Assembly: GCF_029873635.1 (NCBI RefSeq) | Contig: NC_080417.1 | Coordinates: 25,864,182 to 25,928,181 of the forward strand | Direction: 5' to 3' | Origin: Malania oleifera | Taxonomy: Eukaryota > Streptophyta > Magnoliopsida > Santalales > Ximeniaceae | DNA: 64,000 nucleotides | Part shown: piece after piece, positions 32,103-43,200 of the stretch | How the letters are laid out: each line of letters opens with the position of its first letter | Position numbering within the stretch: position 1 is the first letter of the stretch | Notes under the pieces: generated by a model | Told to the model about the DNA's origin: nothing | What the model saw: only the letters and a program-made list of their open reading frames with translations | The model's database searches: none | Made by a program: the position numbers and the translations under genes

Positions 32103-33395
32103 TGTTACAGAAAAGTTATAGACCTTAATGCTCATTATTGCAGTGTGCAGTTACGATTCACCAATGCAATTTATTATTTTGGTTTTAGTTCTTAATTTTT
32201 CGTAGGAAAACGAACACAAGTGGCATACGCTGCAGCTCAAGACAGGCATGAATTATGAATATATATTGAAGTTTGCACTTGTGGTCGCAAAATGTAGATA
32301 CCTTATGAAACATAACAAAACATATGCCTGGCAAAGGCTTTTGTGAAAGCACCCTGTTTGTTTAAATTTGAATTTTGGGGCTCTTTCAGCATATATGTTG
32401 GCAAAGTCCATAACAGAATCCTCTCCCAAACATAAATATATATATTTTTTTGGACAGCTATGAGGAGAAATTGTGTGCTGATAGCAGCTCTGTTCCAAAC
32501 ATAAAATAAAGTTGTTCTGTTAACTAGAAACATGAAAACACTGCAGAGTACTCAAATGTAAATTATAGCACACTTAATCCATTTCCACCTAGGATTTTAA
32601 ATCAAAACTCATTTTACTAATAGAGTAGAACACACAAGGTTTGGTGAGACTCGAAATGGAGTAGTTTACGTCATATCTTAAAAGATAGTTAATCAAAGCT
32701 TGCTTTCAGCTACCATAGTTAATTCAGATTTGTTTTTGAGTAATGATTTTTCTACTGATGAAATATATAGAATATATATACCTTTGAATCCACCCAGAGC
32801 CACACTGAGTACAAGATGGCTAAAATCACGAATCAAATCTCACCTGGTAGAAGCTTCAGTAGCAGAATCTGGAAAGAAACGCTTAATCTTCTTCCCGTTT
32901 TAAAAATCACCTGTCAAACAAACATCTAGAAATCAAACCTTCAAAATTTGGGCAGAGATTCCTAGAGATGGGGAAGGGAGAAATTCACACCTTAGCAACG
33001 GATCCTGCATTTTTAACAAAATAGGCCACCGCAGAAAGATAGTCGAGGGTGGCCGGAGGGAAATAAACTCTGAATCAAAATTCTTGAGAATTTAAAATCT
33101 AAATTTTCATATCTGAGTTTATCTAAAACATTTGGAAAATAGCGAAAGAACCCGAAGTTCAGAAAACATTAACTCATCTGAAAATTTATAAAAGCATAAA
33201 TTCTATAAAACTCGCCATTTTGAACCTGACATATTTGTAAAAAAAAAAAAACTCCGCATAAAATTTAAAATTTACCAATTACAAGGGTTTTAAAGAGTTG
33301 GATGAGATGCAATCGGGAGGGTGACGAGCGGCACTAACAGGGTTACCTAGACTAGGACTCTGTCTGGCTTCCTCATCTCCATCTTCTCTGGTAGC
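32103..33395. other. Flank between element 3 and block C
   Basis: AT-rich, no gene confirmed. The minus strand near 33070-32990 has a short open stretch (FPPATLDYLSAVAYFVKNAG) ending at a donor-like AAG|GTGTGA, followed by further possible exon ends at 32918 and 32850. They could be upstream exons of the CASPL5-like gene or of another gene. I cannot recognise a family. Confidence 0.3.
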
Positions 33396-33399
33396 TATG

Positions 33400-33610
33400 G
33401 AAAATGGAGTACGTTGTCTTCTTTTCCGTAAGATTCCGAAGCTCTCTTCTTGGGTATACAGAAGAAGAGTTAGAGCGAGCGCTAAGGGAGCTCAATCTCT
33501 GCAGGAGCAATGATCTTGGGGGGGGTTCCTCATCTCCATCTTCTATGGTGGCAATGGAAAATGGAGTGTATTGTCTTCTTCTTCTTATTGCTAAGATTCC
33601 GAAAGCTCTC
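33400..33610 (+). repeat. Block C, copy 2
   Basis: Partner of 1080-1290, with the G-run 7 long here. Preceded by CCTCATCTCCATCTTCTCTGG, a second smaller echo of the same unit. Confidence 0.75.
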
Positions 33611-33650
33611 TTCTTGAGAATAAGAGTTGGAGCGAGCGTGATCATATTGG

Positions 33651-34045
33651 GGCTGCATTTCATTTGCATTCAGGAAGAACATCAAATCAAATTCTATTTT
33701 TATTTAAGAACACTTTTCCTCCTACATTAATGAAGCCACTCAAACTGGAAAAGGAATCATATATATGAATGACTCTCCGAGATTTACTTCTTCGGATGCA
33801 TTTCATTTGCATTCAGGAAGAACATCAAATCAAATCCTATTTTTGTTTAAGAACACTTTTCCTCCTACATTAATGAAGCCACTCAAACTGGAAAAAGGAA
33901 TCATATATATGAATGGCTCTCTGAATTTCTACGCGTGGATCATCTACAACAGAAATGGGAATTCGGCAAGACTCGATGTGGATATGTTAGCAGTGGCCAG
34001 AGTAGCCATCTAGCTAGGGCATTCACTCGAGATTTGCAAAGTGAA
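33651..34045 (+). repeat. Block A, copies 4 (partial) and 5
   Basis: A 112-bp partial copy (33651-33762) is followed by a short spacer and a complete copy (33797-34045). The partial copy ends at GAATCATATATATGAATG, where a near-identical start resumes. Confidence 0.8.
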
Positions 34046-34047
34046 AT

Positions 34048-34440
34048 TTGAAATTGATATTAAAATAAAACAAATAAATTCAACGACTTTTCAATAGTGG
34101 TACACCTGCCGAAGCTACAGTATAAAAAAAAAAATGTGCATTAATTAATTAATGGTGAGGATTATTAAACAAAAATATTTTCATTATACACATTTAAAAA
34201 TATTAAAAATCATAGCTACAATCAATATAATTGTTTAATTTTGAAAATTCATAAACATCTTATTTGAATGAATTAAATTGACTTAAATTTTATATCAAAT
34301 ACTCAAAGCATTCAATGATAACTAATCATATCAACACAAAATACTCTTATAATAAGTCATCTAATTTCAATATTAATCTATATATTTATACATTAAGTTA
34401 AGATAGTTTAATGATTCCTACAATTTTTTTTTGTCAAATT
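34048..34440 (+). repeat. Block B, copy 2
   Basis: Partner of 285-700. Directly continuous with block A copy 5 and with the duplicated segment downstream. Confidence 0.75.
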
Positions 34441-35717
34441 GATTATTTACAAAATTTCATCTTAATAATTTAAATTGACTTATTAATGCACAAATTAATT
34501 TTGATTTTTTTTTAGCTTATTCCTAGCCCAATTCTTCATCCTTTGGCTCAATCCAAGCTGATGAATTCACATTTGGCACCATCCAAGCCGCCTTCTGGCT
34601 TTGCTCGGCTCAAACTTGAGCCGCTTCTTATTTTTGTTCGGCTTCATCCGAATCATATGAACTTACATTTGGCTCCGTCCAAGCCGTGCTGCAGCTCCAC
34701 TCAACTTCATCCGCATCGCCTTGCAGCCCTACTCGACTCAATCTAAGCCGCTTCAATTTGTATCTTGAATATGGAAATTTAAAAGCCCATATTTTTAAGA
34801 AAATAAAATTAAGAAGCTAAAAATCTAATTTTTTAGGGCTATATATAATTGATGAACTTATATTTGAAACTAGGAACACACTCCATCTTTTCATATGAGC
34901 AAGTATAGTGTCCTTTATTAATTACGTTATATGTCTTTTATTATCTACTTTGGTCCTTTACAATATGCAATAATATGGAAATTAATAATTTAGATAACTT
35001 TTTTGTTAATTTTTTGATATCAAATATTACACTAATGTGTACATTAAATGAATACTAATTAATTTTTAAATACAACGTGACATTTATTTAATTTAAAAAT
35101 AAAATAAAATTAAGTGCTTTTATTGATATAGCTAATCAATTATTAAAGATAGTGTGTAGGCGTGCATGCACAAATTAATTCGCATGCTTAAATATGGAAG
35201 AGGGAAGGGGTCATGGAAGGGCGAGCTAGCCAGGGAAGCATAATTGTAAATTCTAATTATAACTTTTAACAAGGACGGATGCGGCCACAAAAGGTAAGGC
35301 TAGCTTTTCTAGATGCCATACCAACTAAAATAGGGAGCAATGCCACTTTAATTACGAGGACAAAATTGGGAATCTTTTCCCTTGGCATGTTCATGGACTT
35401 ATTTTTTAAATGCCAATCTATATTTATTAATGTCAAATATATAAAGAGAAAAAAATCATTTTTAGTATATAATTACAAGGAAAGATCTTCTATATAATTT
35501 TCTTTTGATTAGATGGTCACAAGGCTAAACACTGATACACATCTCACATGCACTCATTTCACATAGTTACACTTTCAATCATACTTTATTAGGACAGACA
35601 TCACTCAAAATTAATACATTTTCCCATTCATTAATGTTACATTTGATCCTTAAATGATTTCTCTTGGAAATAAACATAGTTATAATATAAGAATTTGACA
35701 ATTTATGTGTTGTAGAA
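34441..35717 (+). repeat. Segmental duplication, copy 2
   Basis: Partner of 2271-3470, from GCTGATGAATTCACATTTGGC to the start of the copia LTR at 35718. Includes AACAAGGACGGATGCGGCC near 35266. Non-coding. Confidence 0.75.
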
Positions 35718-35781
35718 TGTGACTCATATCGAGTAGAACACATGTACGGAGAAAGCAGGTTGAAGAAAACAAAGAAGATGG
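35718..35781 (+). mobile_element. Element 4 5' LTR, part 1
   Basis: TGTGACTCATATCGAGTAG to GATGG. The last five bases are the target site of LTR B. Confidence 0.7.
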
Positions 35782-35887
35782 TGTCGATTTTTTTTAGTCT
35801 GATCTCTGTTTTGATGCTGACAAAGCATCTGTATATTATGTGTGTATTTAGTTTGTGAACATATTCATATTTCAGCACAAACATAAG

Positions 35888-36712
35888 CAGGGACGACTCT
35901 TTCTTTAGGCGGCTGAGGTGCTCGCCTCCCAAATTTTTTTTAATATAATAATATATTTTTGGGGCCCCAAATTTTTTTTTAATTAAATAATGTTAACATT
36001 ATTTATTATGCTATCTTCCCATACATTGACTTTCCAACTAACAAATAAATGAAATTGTATTTTAAAATGTAAAATAAATGTAATTTAATTCTTTTCTTTT
36101 TTTCAAGTTTCATTAACTTCTCAACTAACAACTCTATTATATTTCTAACTATCTATTACTCTCATCTCTCTCTCTTAGCCTCTCTAAAAAAATCTTTTCA
36201 TCTCTCACACTCTCTCACTCTCATCTCTCGGTCTTTCTATGATTTTTGCTTCGGCTCTTGTGTTCATCATCTAAGACTTCCAATTCTCTGTAATTTTCAT
36301 CAACCCTAATTTTGATTTCAATGTTTGTGCATTATTTTTATATTATTTTCACTTTGGATTTTTTTTTTTCTATTTTTTCTTAGATTTTGGAAGCTTTGAG
36401 GTTAGAGCGTTGTATCCGACAAGAATCTGATATCTCTAAAGTCTCGCTCGCTGATCGATTTGCAATAATAATAATAATAATCAGGTTATATTGTTTCAAC
36501 CTATTATTTCTATAAATTTAATAAATTTATTTTTATTTGTTTACATAATTTGTCAATTTATAGTTAGTGTACTTTTGAAATTTAATTATGTCAACGAGAA
36601 AATATGAATCTGGATATGAAAAACGAAGAAAGAAAAAAAAATATTAAACAAATTATTAAGGGTCCCTAATTAAATCTCGCCTAGGGCCCCATAATGTAAA
36701 GAGCCGGCCCTG
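35888..36712 (+). mobile_element. hAT-superfamily element, internally deleted
   Basis: 825 bp with terminal inverted repeats CAGGGACGACTCTTT and CAGGGCCGGCTCTTT (15 bp, two differences). Eight-base target-site duplication AACATAAG/CACATAAG (one difference) at 35880-35887 and 36713-36720. The empty site CACATAAG is seen at 3633-3640 in the sister LTR. It keeps a short transposase start codon region. The size and lack of a dimerisation domain make it non-autonomous. Confidence 0.9.
36588..36647 (+). pseudogene. hAT transposase N-terminal remnant
   Basis: An ATG followed by STRKYESGYEKRRKKKK and a stop after 19 codons. The basic Y-E-S-G-x-x-K-R-x-K-K-K start is typical, as I recall, of plant TTF-type zinc-finger hAT transposases. 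The sequence jumps directly to the 3' terminal region, so the zinc finger, DDE core and dimerisation domain are deleted. Confidence 0.6.
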
Positions 36713-37542
36713 CACATAAGGATTAAGAGAAATGGTGGTCAAGACGGATCTTAATACACACACACTTGGTGTACTCCATGAAGTAAAGAGTAAAAGATCA
36801 AGAAGAAATCATTTAATTTTATCATATTGCATTTAGTTTATATTTTGATCTGTAATAATGCATGACATACATGATATGGATGATAAGCTCAAGATGACCG
36901 TAGACTGACCCTAGGGACCAACACTTTTCATAGAAACTCTTTTTTTAAATAACTAATTGGTTATAGTCAAAGATTAGGAATAAAACGAAGTCAACCGATG
37001 TTGGATTGTTTGGCATAATTCAAAAGCCTCGATCGTAGAGAACCAGACAAGGACCATAGCTAACCTTAGGACACAAAATCTTTCATTGAAAAATCACTCA
37101 CTTAAAAATCATACTAATACATTTAAGGGAAAATTTTGTTAAAGGTCAAAATTAGGGGCAAAAAAGGAATTTCACTTACCTCAGTCGACCGACCATCGCA
37201 AGGTCATTTGACCTTGGTCGACCGAACTGAGAAGTTGACCAAAGTCAAAGATTCGGTTGACCAACCCAAATTGAACTAACCTTCCTCGGTCGACCGAACT
37301 ATAAAAATTCACTTTTCCACCAACTTGATCGACAGAACTCATAGTTCAAAATAGCCTTGGTCAATCGAACCTCAAAGATGGTCAACCGAACCTAAGCCAT
37401 GGTCGACCGAACCTACGATGTGATGACCTGAAGAATACTGGTATTTAAATAATAAAAGAGAGGGAGTGAAAATCGGAAACAGAAGGAGGCAGTCAACAAC
37501 GTTGCATTTTGGGAAGGATAAACCTAAGAAATTTTTCAGCTA

Positions 37543-37731
37543 TTCGTTGACGAATACAGGGGACTCATCAACGAAATTTCTACAAGACTCGTCGACGAGG
37601 TGACGTGTCTCGTGGACGAGGAAATGCCGAGAGGGAATCTGGGGTAGACTGAATTTCGTCGACGAGGAGTGGGTTTCATCGACGAAATTATTGAAGGACT
37701 CATCGACGAGATGACGTGGCTTGTCGACGAA
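37543..37731 (+). promoter_or_regulatory. Phased CTCGTCGACGAG palindrome array and TATA box
   Basis: Eight 12-bp palindromes of the form [CT]T[CT]GTCGACGA[AG]. Centres are 37548.5, 37569.5, 37593.5, 37614.5, then 37660.5, 37680.5, 37704.5 and 37725.5. Steps are 21, 24, 21, 46, 20, 24 and 21, i.e. two groups of four with the same internal rhythm. TATAAATAG starts 15 bp after the last centre. Confidence 0.82.
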
Positions 37732-38350
37732 TCCAGCCTTATAAATAGTGAAGAACTCAGATTTTTTATGGAAATTAAGTGCAGAAACCCTCTCTCTCTC
37801 ATCCTACAGCCCTTCTCCCTTCTTTCTTCGATTTCGGGCCGGATCTTAGTCGGATCGACAATCTAAAGCCACCACAACGCTCCTGGGAAAGTTCTCTGCA
37901 AGTTTGCCGGAGTGAATCGTCAGTGGGGCTAAAGTGGAAACCATCCCAAATCCAGGGTAAGATTTTCTACTCAATATTTGGATTTTTGGTAGTTGTAGAA
38001 AGTGTTATACGTGTAGAAATACTGAACTTTAGTTCTGAGGAATGCTGTTTCCAGGGTGTTGACCAGGGAACCCTGCGAGGGCAGGACAGATTTTCTTAGG
38101 ACCTTTTCAGGAATCAGGTAAGTGGATAAACTAAGCTAGTTCTTTTTAAGAAAATGTATATATATATAACATTTGATTTCAAAAAAGTAAATATGTTCAT
38201 ATATATGATTTATATTTAGGAGAATACTGTTAAAATGATGGTATGTTGAATATAAGAAAAACCTGTTTGGTGTGGCATGAGTAGAAATTGCTTTAAAATA
38301 CTGTTTCTGGGAATGTGTTAGTGATACGAATTTTTATAATGGAAAACCGG

Positions 38351-38560
38351 CGTACGGACTGAGATTTTTATATGTTTGCCGCCGTACGGGCCGTGCTATG
38401 TGTATGATTTGCTAGTGTACAGGCTGAGCTATGGATATATTTTGTCGGCATACGGGCCGTGCTATGGATGTGATTTGCCAGCATACAAGCTGTGCTATGA
38501 TATGATTTGTCGGCGTACGGGCCGAGCTATGATAAAATATGTAATACCAGCGTACGGGCC
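38351..38560 (+). repeat. 33-bp tandem repeat in gypsy-type LTR
   Basis: Seven units with core CGTACGGGCCG (variants TGTACAGGCTG and CATACAAGCTG) at 38351, 38383, 38416, 38449, 38482, 38514 and 38551. Steps are 32-33 bp, the last 37. Each core is followed by AGCTATG or TGCTATG and an AT-rich spacer. The CGTACG core is itself palindromic. It lies about 600 bp after the TATA box. Confidence 0.82.
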
Positions 38561-40896
38561 GATGATTTTTCATGATATACATATATATGTAAAATGATAT
38601 GATTGATTTGATAATTAATGATATGAAATATCCATGTATCACAGTTTTAGTATATGTTATATGATATCAAAACCTGGTTAGCTTGGTTTAGGCTAGCACT
38701 TGCACGGTACAGTTGCTATGTGTCCATGGTCTTCGTGATCATGATATTTGTGTTAATGCCGTTATACGAAGTGGTGTGAGATTGGATGGTCGATGTGGTT
38801 TTTAAGAAGTGCGTGAGCGCCCCTGGTGTACGGACCAGGTCAAGCAGACCCATCAGACTTATAGACTGTACTTTTGACTCGGCAGTGGTCGGCCAACCAT
38901 TGTCAGGTCCTGCCTTAGGGCCACACAACCCAGTCATGTGGGGGTAATACATGACAACAACCAACCAACCTATCATGAATGTTTTTATATTATTATTATA
39001 TGAGATAAGATATGTTTATGAAAATACAGTATGTTCTGCCATGTTTTGATGATATATATGTTTTCCCAGATTCGACAAAACAGTTACTAGATATGTTCTA
39101 TATGGTATATGTATAACATGGAATACTCATGTTGTCACACACTGGTATTAGTTTATTTCCCTTACTGAGAGGTGTCTCACCCCGAATTTTATAAACTTTT
39201 CAGGAACCCCTGATAGGAGAGTGAGTAAAGCCCCACTGATCTAGTACGATAGATCTGCCCTTCCAGAAGGGTAAGTATTTTGATAAGGTCGGTTGTATTT
39301 TGTGGAAATGGCCCTAAGACATCTTTTTGGGTTAAGTGTTATGTATATATATACACAGTGATTGTAGTAACTCTGGTATTGTGGTGTATGGCATAATGAG
39401 ATGCATATGATTGTATGTTTTCTGCTGCTTAGGCTTCCATTTTGTGTTCTGATGTATCCTTGGTACCCACAGGTCTAGGTGGATTATGATATGCTAAGCT
39501 GGGATTTGTGATATTGATTTTATTAAAAAAAATGTGAAAAATAAGCAGGTCGTCACATACGAAGGGTTCAAAATCGCCCTTAGACGGTCGACCAAATCCA
39601 TAGTTCAAATTTGCCTTCGTCGACCGAACTTAGTAATGTAGTCAACCAAATCTTAAACACGGTCGACTGAACCTCTCGGGTCAGCCATTTTTTCAAATGT
39701 CTAAACATGCTTAAAAATTAATTAATCTTTTCTAAAAATTTCCAGCGTGTCCCCAGCGGTTATATTTTTGTCCAACTCTATATATACCCCCTCATTATTC
39801 ATAATTAGGAAGTTGATTAGCCCAAAAACTCTCTCGAATTCTCATATTTATTTTTTATCCTCTCTTTATTATTACTTTGAAAAATCTATTTTCAAGAGAG
39901 CATTATATTTATCTTGGGCATTTGTTTTTACAAATCATATTGTTTACTTTCATATCTTGTTTATCCTTTCAAATTATATATATCCGTAGAGAAAATCCAT
40001 TTCTTTGCTTGTGGATCTTGCACATCCATTGTAAGATTCAAAAGCTTACATGCTTGTGCTTGCAAAAATATTTTGAGTCATAACTCTAGATTCACCAGCA
40101 CTTCATTATATTTTTGGAGAAAAAGTTTTATTTGGGCATAAAATCTTTGAACACTCATCATACACATTTTTATTCAAAGATTATTTTTGTGAAAGTCACA
40201 CTCTCACATTGAGCTTATTTGCATATCATACGTGAGTGTATTTGTGCTTATTGTTGTACACATCTGCTTGCTTAGAAGCATATTTTCGCTGTACAAAAAT
40301 ATTCATTTGTGTATTCCCGACGGGTTGTTGGAAGAGGGAGACTAGCCCTGTGAATAGTCCCGGACATGCTCAAACCCGGTTAGGAGAGCACCGGACTAGT
40401 TCAGACCTGATTAAGAGAACCAAGTGCACCATCCTGTTAAGGTGCTGTAAAGGTTGAGGTCATCCCTATTGATCTAACCTAGGGTATTCCCTTGCCCAGT
40501 AAAGAGAGGGGGGTTGTAAACGGTGTCGCTCCAATCGTAAGTGAGCAAATTTAGTGAATCCCCTTGCTTGTGAACTTGAGGCAGGGACGTAGGCAGTATT
40601 GGCCGAACCCTAATAACATATTTGGTGCAGCTTATACTTTTTCGCAATTTTTTTTTCTACACCTAGATGTTATTATTTATTGCTCTAATCGTTTTACATA
40701 TATGCATTAAATGAATGATAATACTGAGATTGGTTTATTAGGTTAAATATTTGCTCAGTAGTTTATCTGTGTTATTGATGAATGCTTAGATGACTCTAGG
40801 TTGAGTTATACTATTGCTGGTTTCTTGATCTAAGAAGAAAATTTTAAAATGCTCAATTCACCCCCCTCTTGGGAATGCACCAATTCCAACAGATGG

Positions 40897-41137
40897 TCTG
40901 AAGCAAAACCGGTGAAGGTTTGCATAGTACATTGACGGTTTCTTCTAAAAACAAATTAGCAAGAAAACCATCGATGGTTTGATGTTGGTACATTGTCGGT
41001 TTCTTCTAGTGAAGGAAAACTCTCGACGATTTGATGAAACCGTCATCGGTTTCGTTCAACATTGTTTTTGAAATTTGAACTGGGATAGTTAATAGATTGT
41101 GGATGTGGAGGAAAATCCTCTGCAGATTGATATAGGG
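40897..41137 (+). mobile_element. Element 4 5' LTR, part 2
   Basis: Between LTR B and LTR F. Contains the ACCATCGATGGT-type array and ends with TAGGG, the target site of LTR F. Confidence 0.75.
40906..41050 (+). promoter_or_regulatory. ACCATCGATGGT palindrome array of element 4 LTR
   Basis: Sites centred near 40913.5 (AAACCGGTGAAGGTTT), 40933.5, 40972.5 (AAACCATCGATGGTTT, a perfect 16-mer), 40994.5, 41024.5 and 41044.5. Steps are 20, 39, 22, 30 and 20. The TATAAATAC box of this LTR lies beyond the LTR F insertion near 43250. Confidence 0.6.
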
Positions 41138-43195
41138 TGTTAGCTTTGGTGCAATCCCAAGAGGGGGGTGAATTGGTTTTTAAAAATTCTTCCTAAGTTT
41201 AGCTAATCCAACAGGCAGTATTTCACAAACCTAGGGTCTTTCTACGAATTCACAATCCCAAAAAAATATTCAAATAATAAACATAAACATACAGGTGCAG
41301 AATGTAAATTGTCAAACATAAAATCAACACCAGATATGATATCGGGGTTCGTCCAATACTGCCTACATCTTCGCCTTGGCATACCTGCACAAGGATTACA
41401 CTATAAGCTCACTTAACGGGTGGAGCGACACCGTTTACAATCAGGTCAATTAGTGGGGTTGACCTCAACCTGCACCTTACCAGGATAGTGCACCTAACTT
41501 TTCTAGCCGGGTCTAAGCCAATCCAGGACTATTTACCAGGGCTAATCTCCCTCTTTAGGCTCATGCCTGGAATACAACAAATATAAAAATTTTGCGTACA
41601 AAGAAAGTGCTTCTTACACTAAGCAGGTATGTATTACAATATGCACAGTATAATCAATGCACAACCAAAAGATAGGATCTGATTAGCTTAGTGTAGTCTT
41701 AATGTCTACTCTCAAAGATTAATGCAAATATGACAATCAGTACGTGAGAGTGTAAGTGATAGGATCTTTGTGTCAAAATAATAGTCTCAATCACAATGCA
41801 ACAACAAAGATCATAAGCACACTTCAAATATCTCAATAAATATTTTTCTCAAAATAAACCACAAGAGAAATTTAAAAATGGTTTGTAAAAATTTATTTGA
41901 TCTTTGTATTAAAATGATAATCTCAATCAAAAGGTATAGCAACAAAAATCTTTTAGCACTTAACCATACATCTCAAAATATATATTTCTCAAATATAAGC
42001 ATAAGAGATATTTTGAAAATGATTTATAAAATCTTTTAGCAATCAAAATCCAAAGTGAACTCCTTAAGTATTGCAATGACAATGCAAAACTCAAAGGCTC
42101 AATGAACTATTCCTAAGGAAGACTTATTAACAAAGTCTTCTAAGAAAACTTGAAGCTTAGTGAGATTAACACAAGAAAACTCTTACAAGAAAGTATTTGT
42201 AATATGAATGAGTAAGAGGAGTAGTATATGGCTTGAATATGAGATTTTGGCTTTTTGAAAAACAGAGGATATTTGCTAATATCTCCCTAATTTTTGCAAA
42301 TGAGAGGGTATATATAGAGTTCCCCAAAATTATAATCGTTCAGGACATGTAGGGTATTATTAGGATTGTTTTAAAATATTTTAGTAAAGTTAACCCCGTT
42401 TATAAAATTTAACCTTGTTAAAAATAATGTCCAACTTGAGAGCATCGGTCAACCGAACTTAAGGTTCGGTTGACCGAGTGACAGAGTTCGGTCGACCGAG
42501 CAAAAAATGAACTAAGAGTTCGGTCGACCGAACTTATATGGTTCAATGGCAATTTTCTAATTCCGCGTGATTCGGTCAACCGGAGCGTTGAAGCTCATTT
42601 TCTGGTCAATTGATCGAAGAGTCAATTGTTAACCCCAGGGAGGTTTGGTCGACTAGGACTTGCCTATATGTTTTTGGTCGGTCGACCGAGAGGTCAACAT
42701 GTCGACCCGGTGGAGGTTCGGTCGACCGAAGATTTCTGCGTGCAGAAGTTTGGTTGACCGAACATGCCCTTTTGTGCATTTCGGTCTTTTTCTACTTATA
42801 AAGTTACCTCTATTCACATGATAATCAACACTAAGATTATGGGGGCCATTTTAATGCAATTATGTGGGTCATATGGTCGATCTAAGGCCTTTGAGTATAT
42901 ACCCTAAAAATCTGGCGCCGGTCGACCTTCTAAGGTCCAACTATGGTCATCAGCTTATCTATCCTACCATGCAGGTAAGACATTAATTATAACAGTTCCT
43001 ATGTTACTATTACATACCCAAAATGATAAATATAAATTACAACAAACAAATATGTTGGGGTCTTCATATTTCTTCAAGTTGTCGCATGCCATCATTATAA
43101 TCCAATTAGTATGATCCTGCACACAAACTTGAGAGCCATCAAATATTAAGAGTATTTGTCATTATCAAAATTGGGTATGACCCATAGGGTCAACA
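41138..43195 (-). mobile_element. Solo LTR F, SIRE-like, minus strand
   Basis: On the plus strand it starts TGTTAGCTTTGGTGCAATCC and ends CCCATAGGGTCAACA. Target-site duplication TAGGG/TAGGA at 41133-41137 and 43196-43200 (4 of 5). No internal region. In its own orientation the palindrome array (42445-42760) lies upstream of CTATATATACC (about 42309-42318). It interrupts the element 4 LTR. Confidence 0.9.
42445..42760 (-). promoter_or_regulatory. Phased GGTCGACCGAAC array of LTR F
   Basis: Centres 42450.5, 42471.5, 42493.5, 42525.5, 42577.5, 42609.5, 42650.5, 42683.5, 42703.5, 42723.5 and 42755.5. Steps are 21, 22, 32, 52, 32, 41, 33, 20, 20 and 32, all close to whole multiples of 10.5. Several sites are the full TTCGGTCGACCGA. 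Confidence 0.78.
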
Positions 43196-43200
43196 TAGGA

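Larger units (their letters stand above)
37419..39557 (+). mobile_element. Solo LTR, gypsy-type (2.14 kb)
   Basis: TGTGATGACCTG to CAGGTCGTCACA, with 12-bp near-inverted ends and an exact target-site duplication TACGA at 37414-37418 and 39558-39562. The sister LTR at 4316-4325 shows the empty site. It carries a CTCGTCGACGAG array (37543-37731), TATAAATAG at 37740-37748 and a 33-bp tandem repeat (38351-38560). It shares CTTACTGAGAGGTGTCTCAC with the minus-strand LTR at 51766-53577. Gypsy (chromovirus-like) assignment is inference, because no coding region is attached. Confidence 0.88.
35782..40891 (+). mobile_element. Solo LTR B, copy 2 (SIRE-like), with two later insertions
   Basis: Exact target-site duplication GATGG at 35777-35781 and 40892-40896. 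It begins TGTCGATTTTTTTTAGTC and ends GGGAATGCACCAATTCCAACA. Its net length is about 2.13 kb after removing the hAT remnant (35888-36712) and the gypsy-type LTR (37419-39557) with their target-site duplications. Its palindrome array is split by the latter. The leader carries the AGAGGGAGACTAGCCC phrase near 40334. Confidence 0.92.

Noticed and set aside
35782..40891. Complete element flanked by two LTRs
   Set aside because: The target-site duplication GATGG brackets one LTR only. The extra length is explained by the hAT and gypsy-type insertions.
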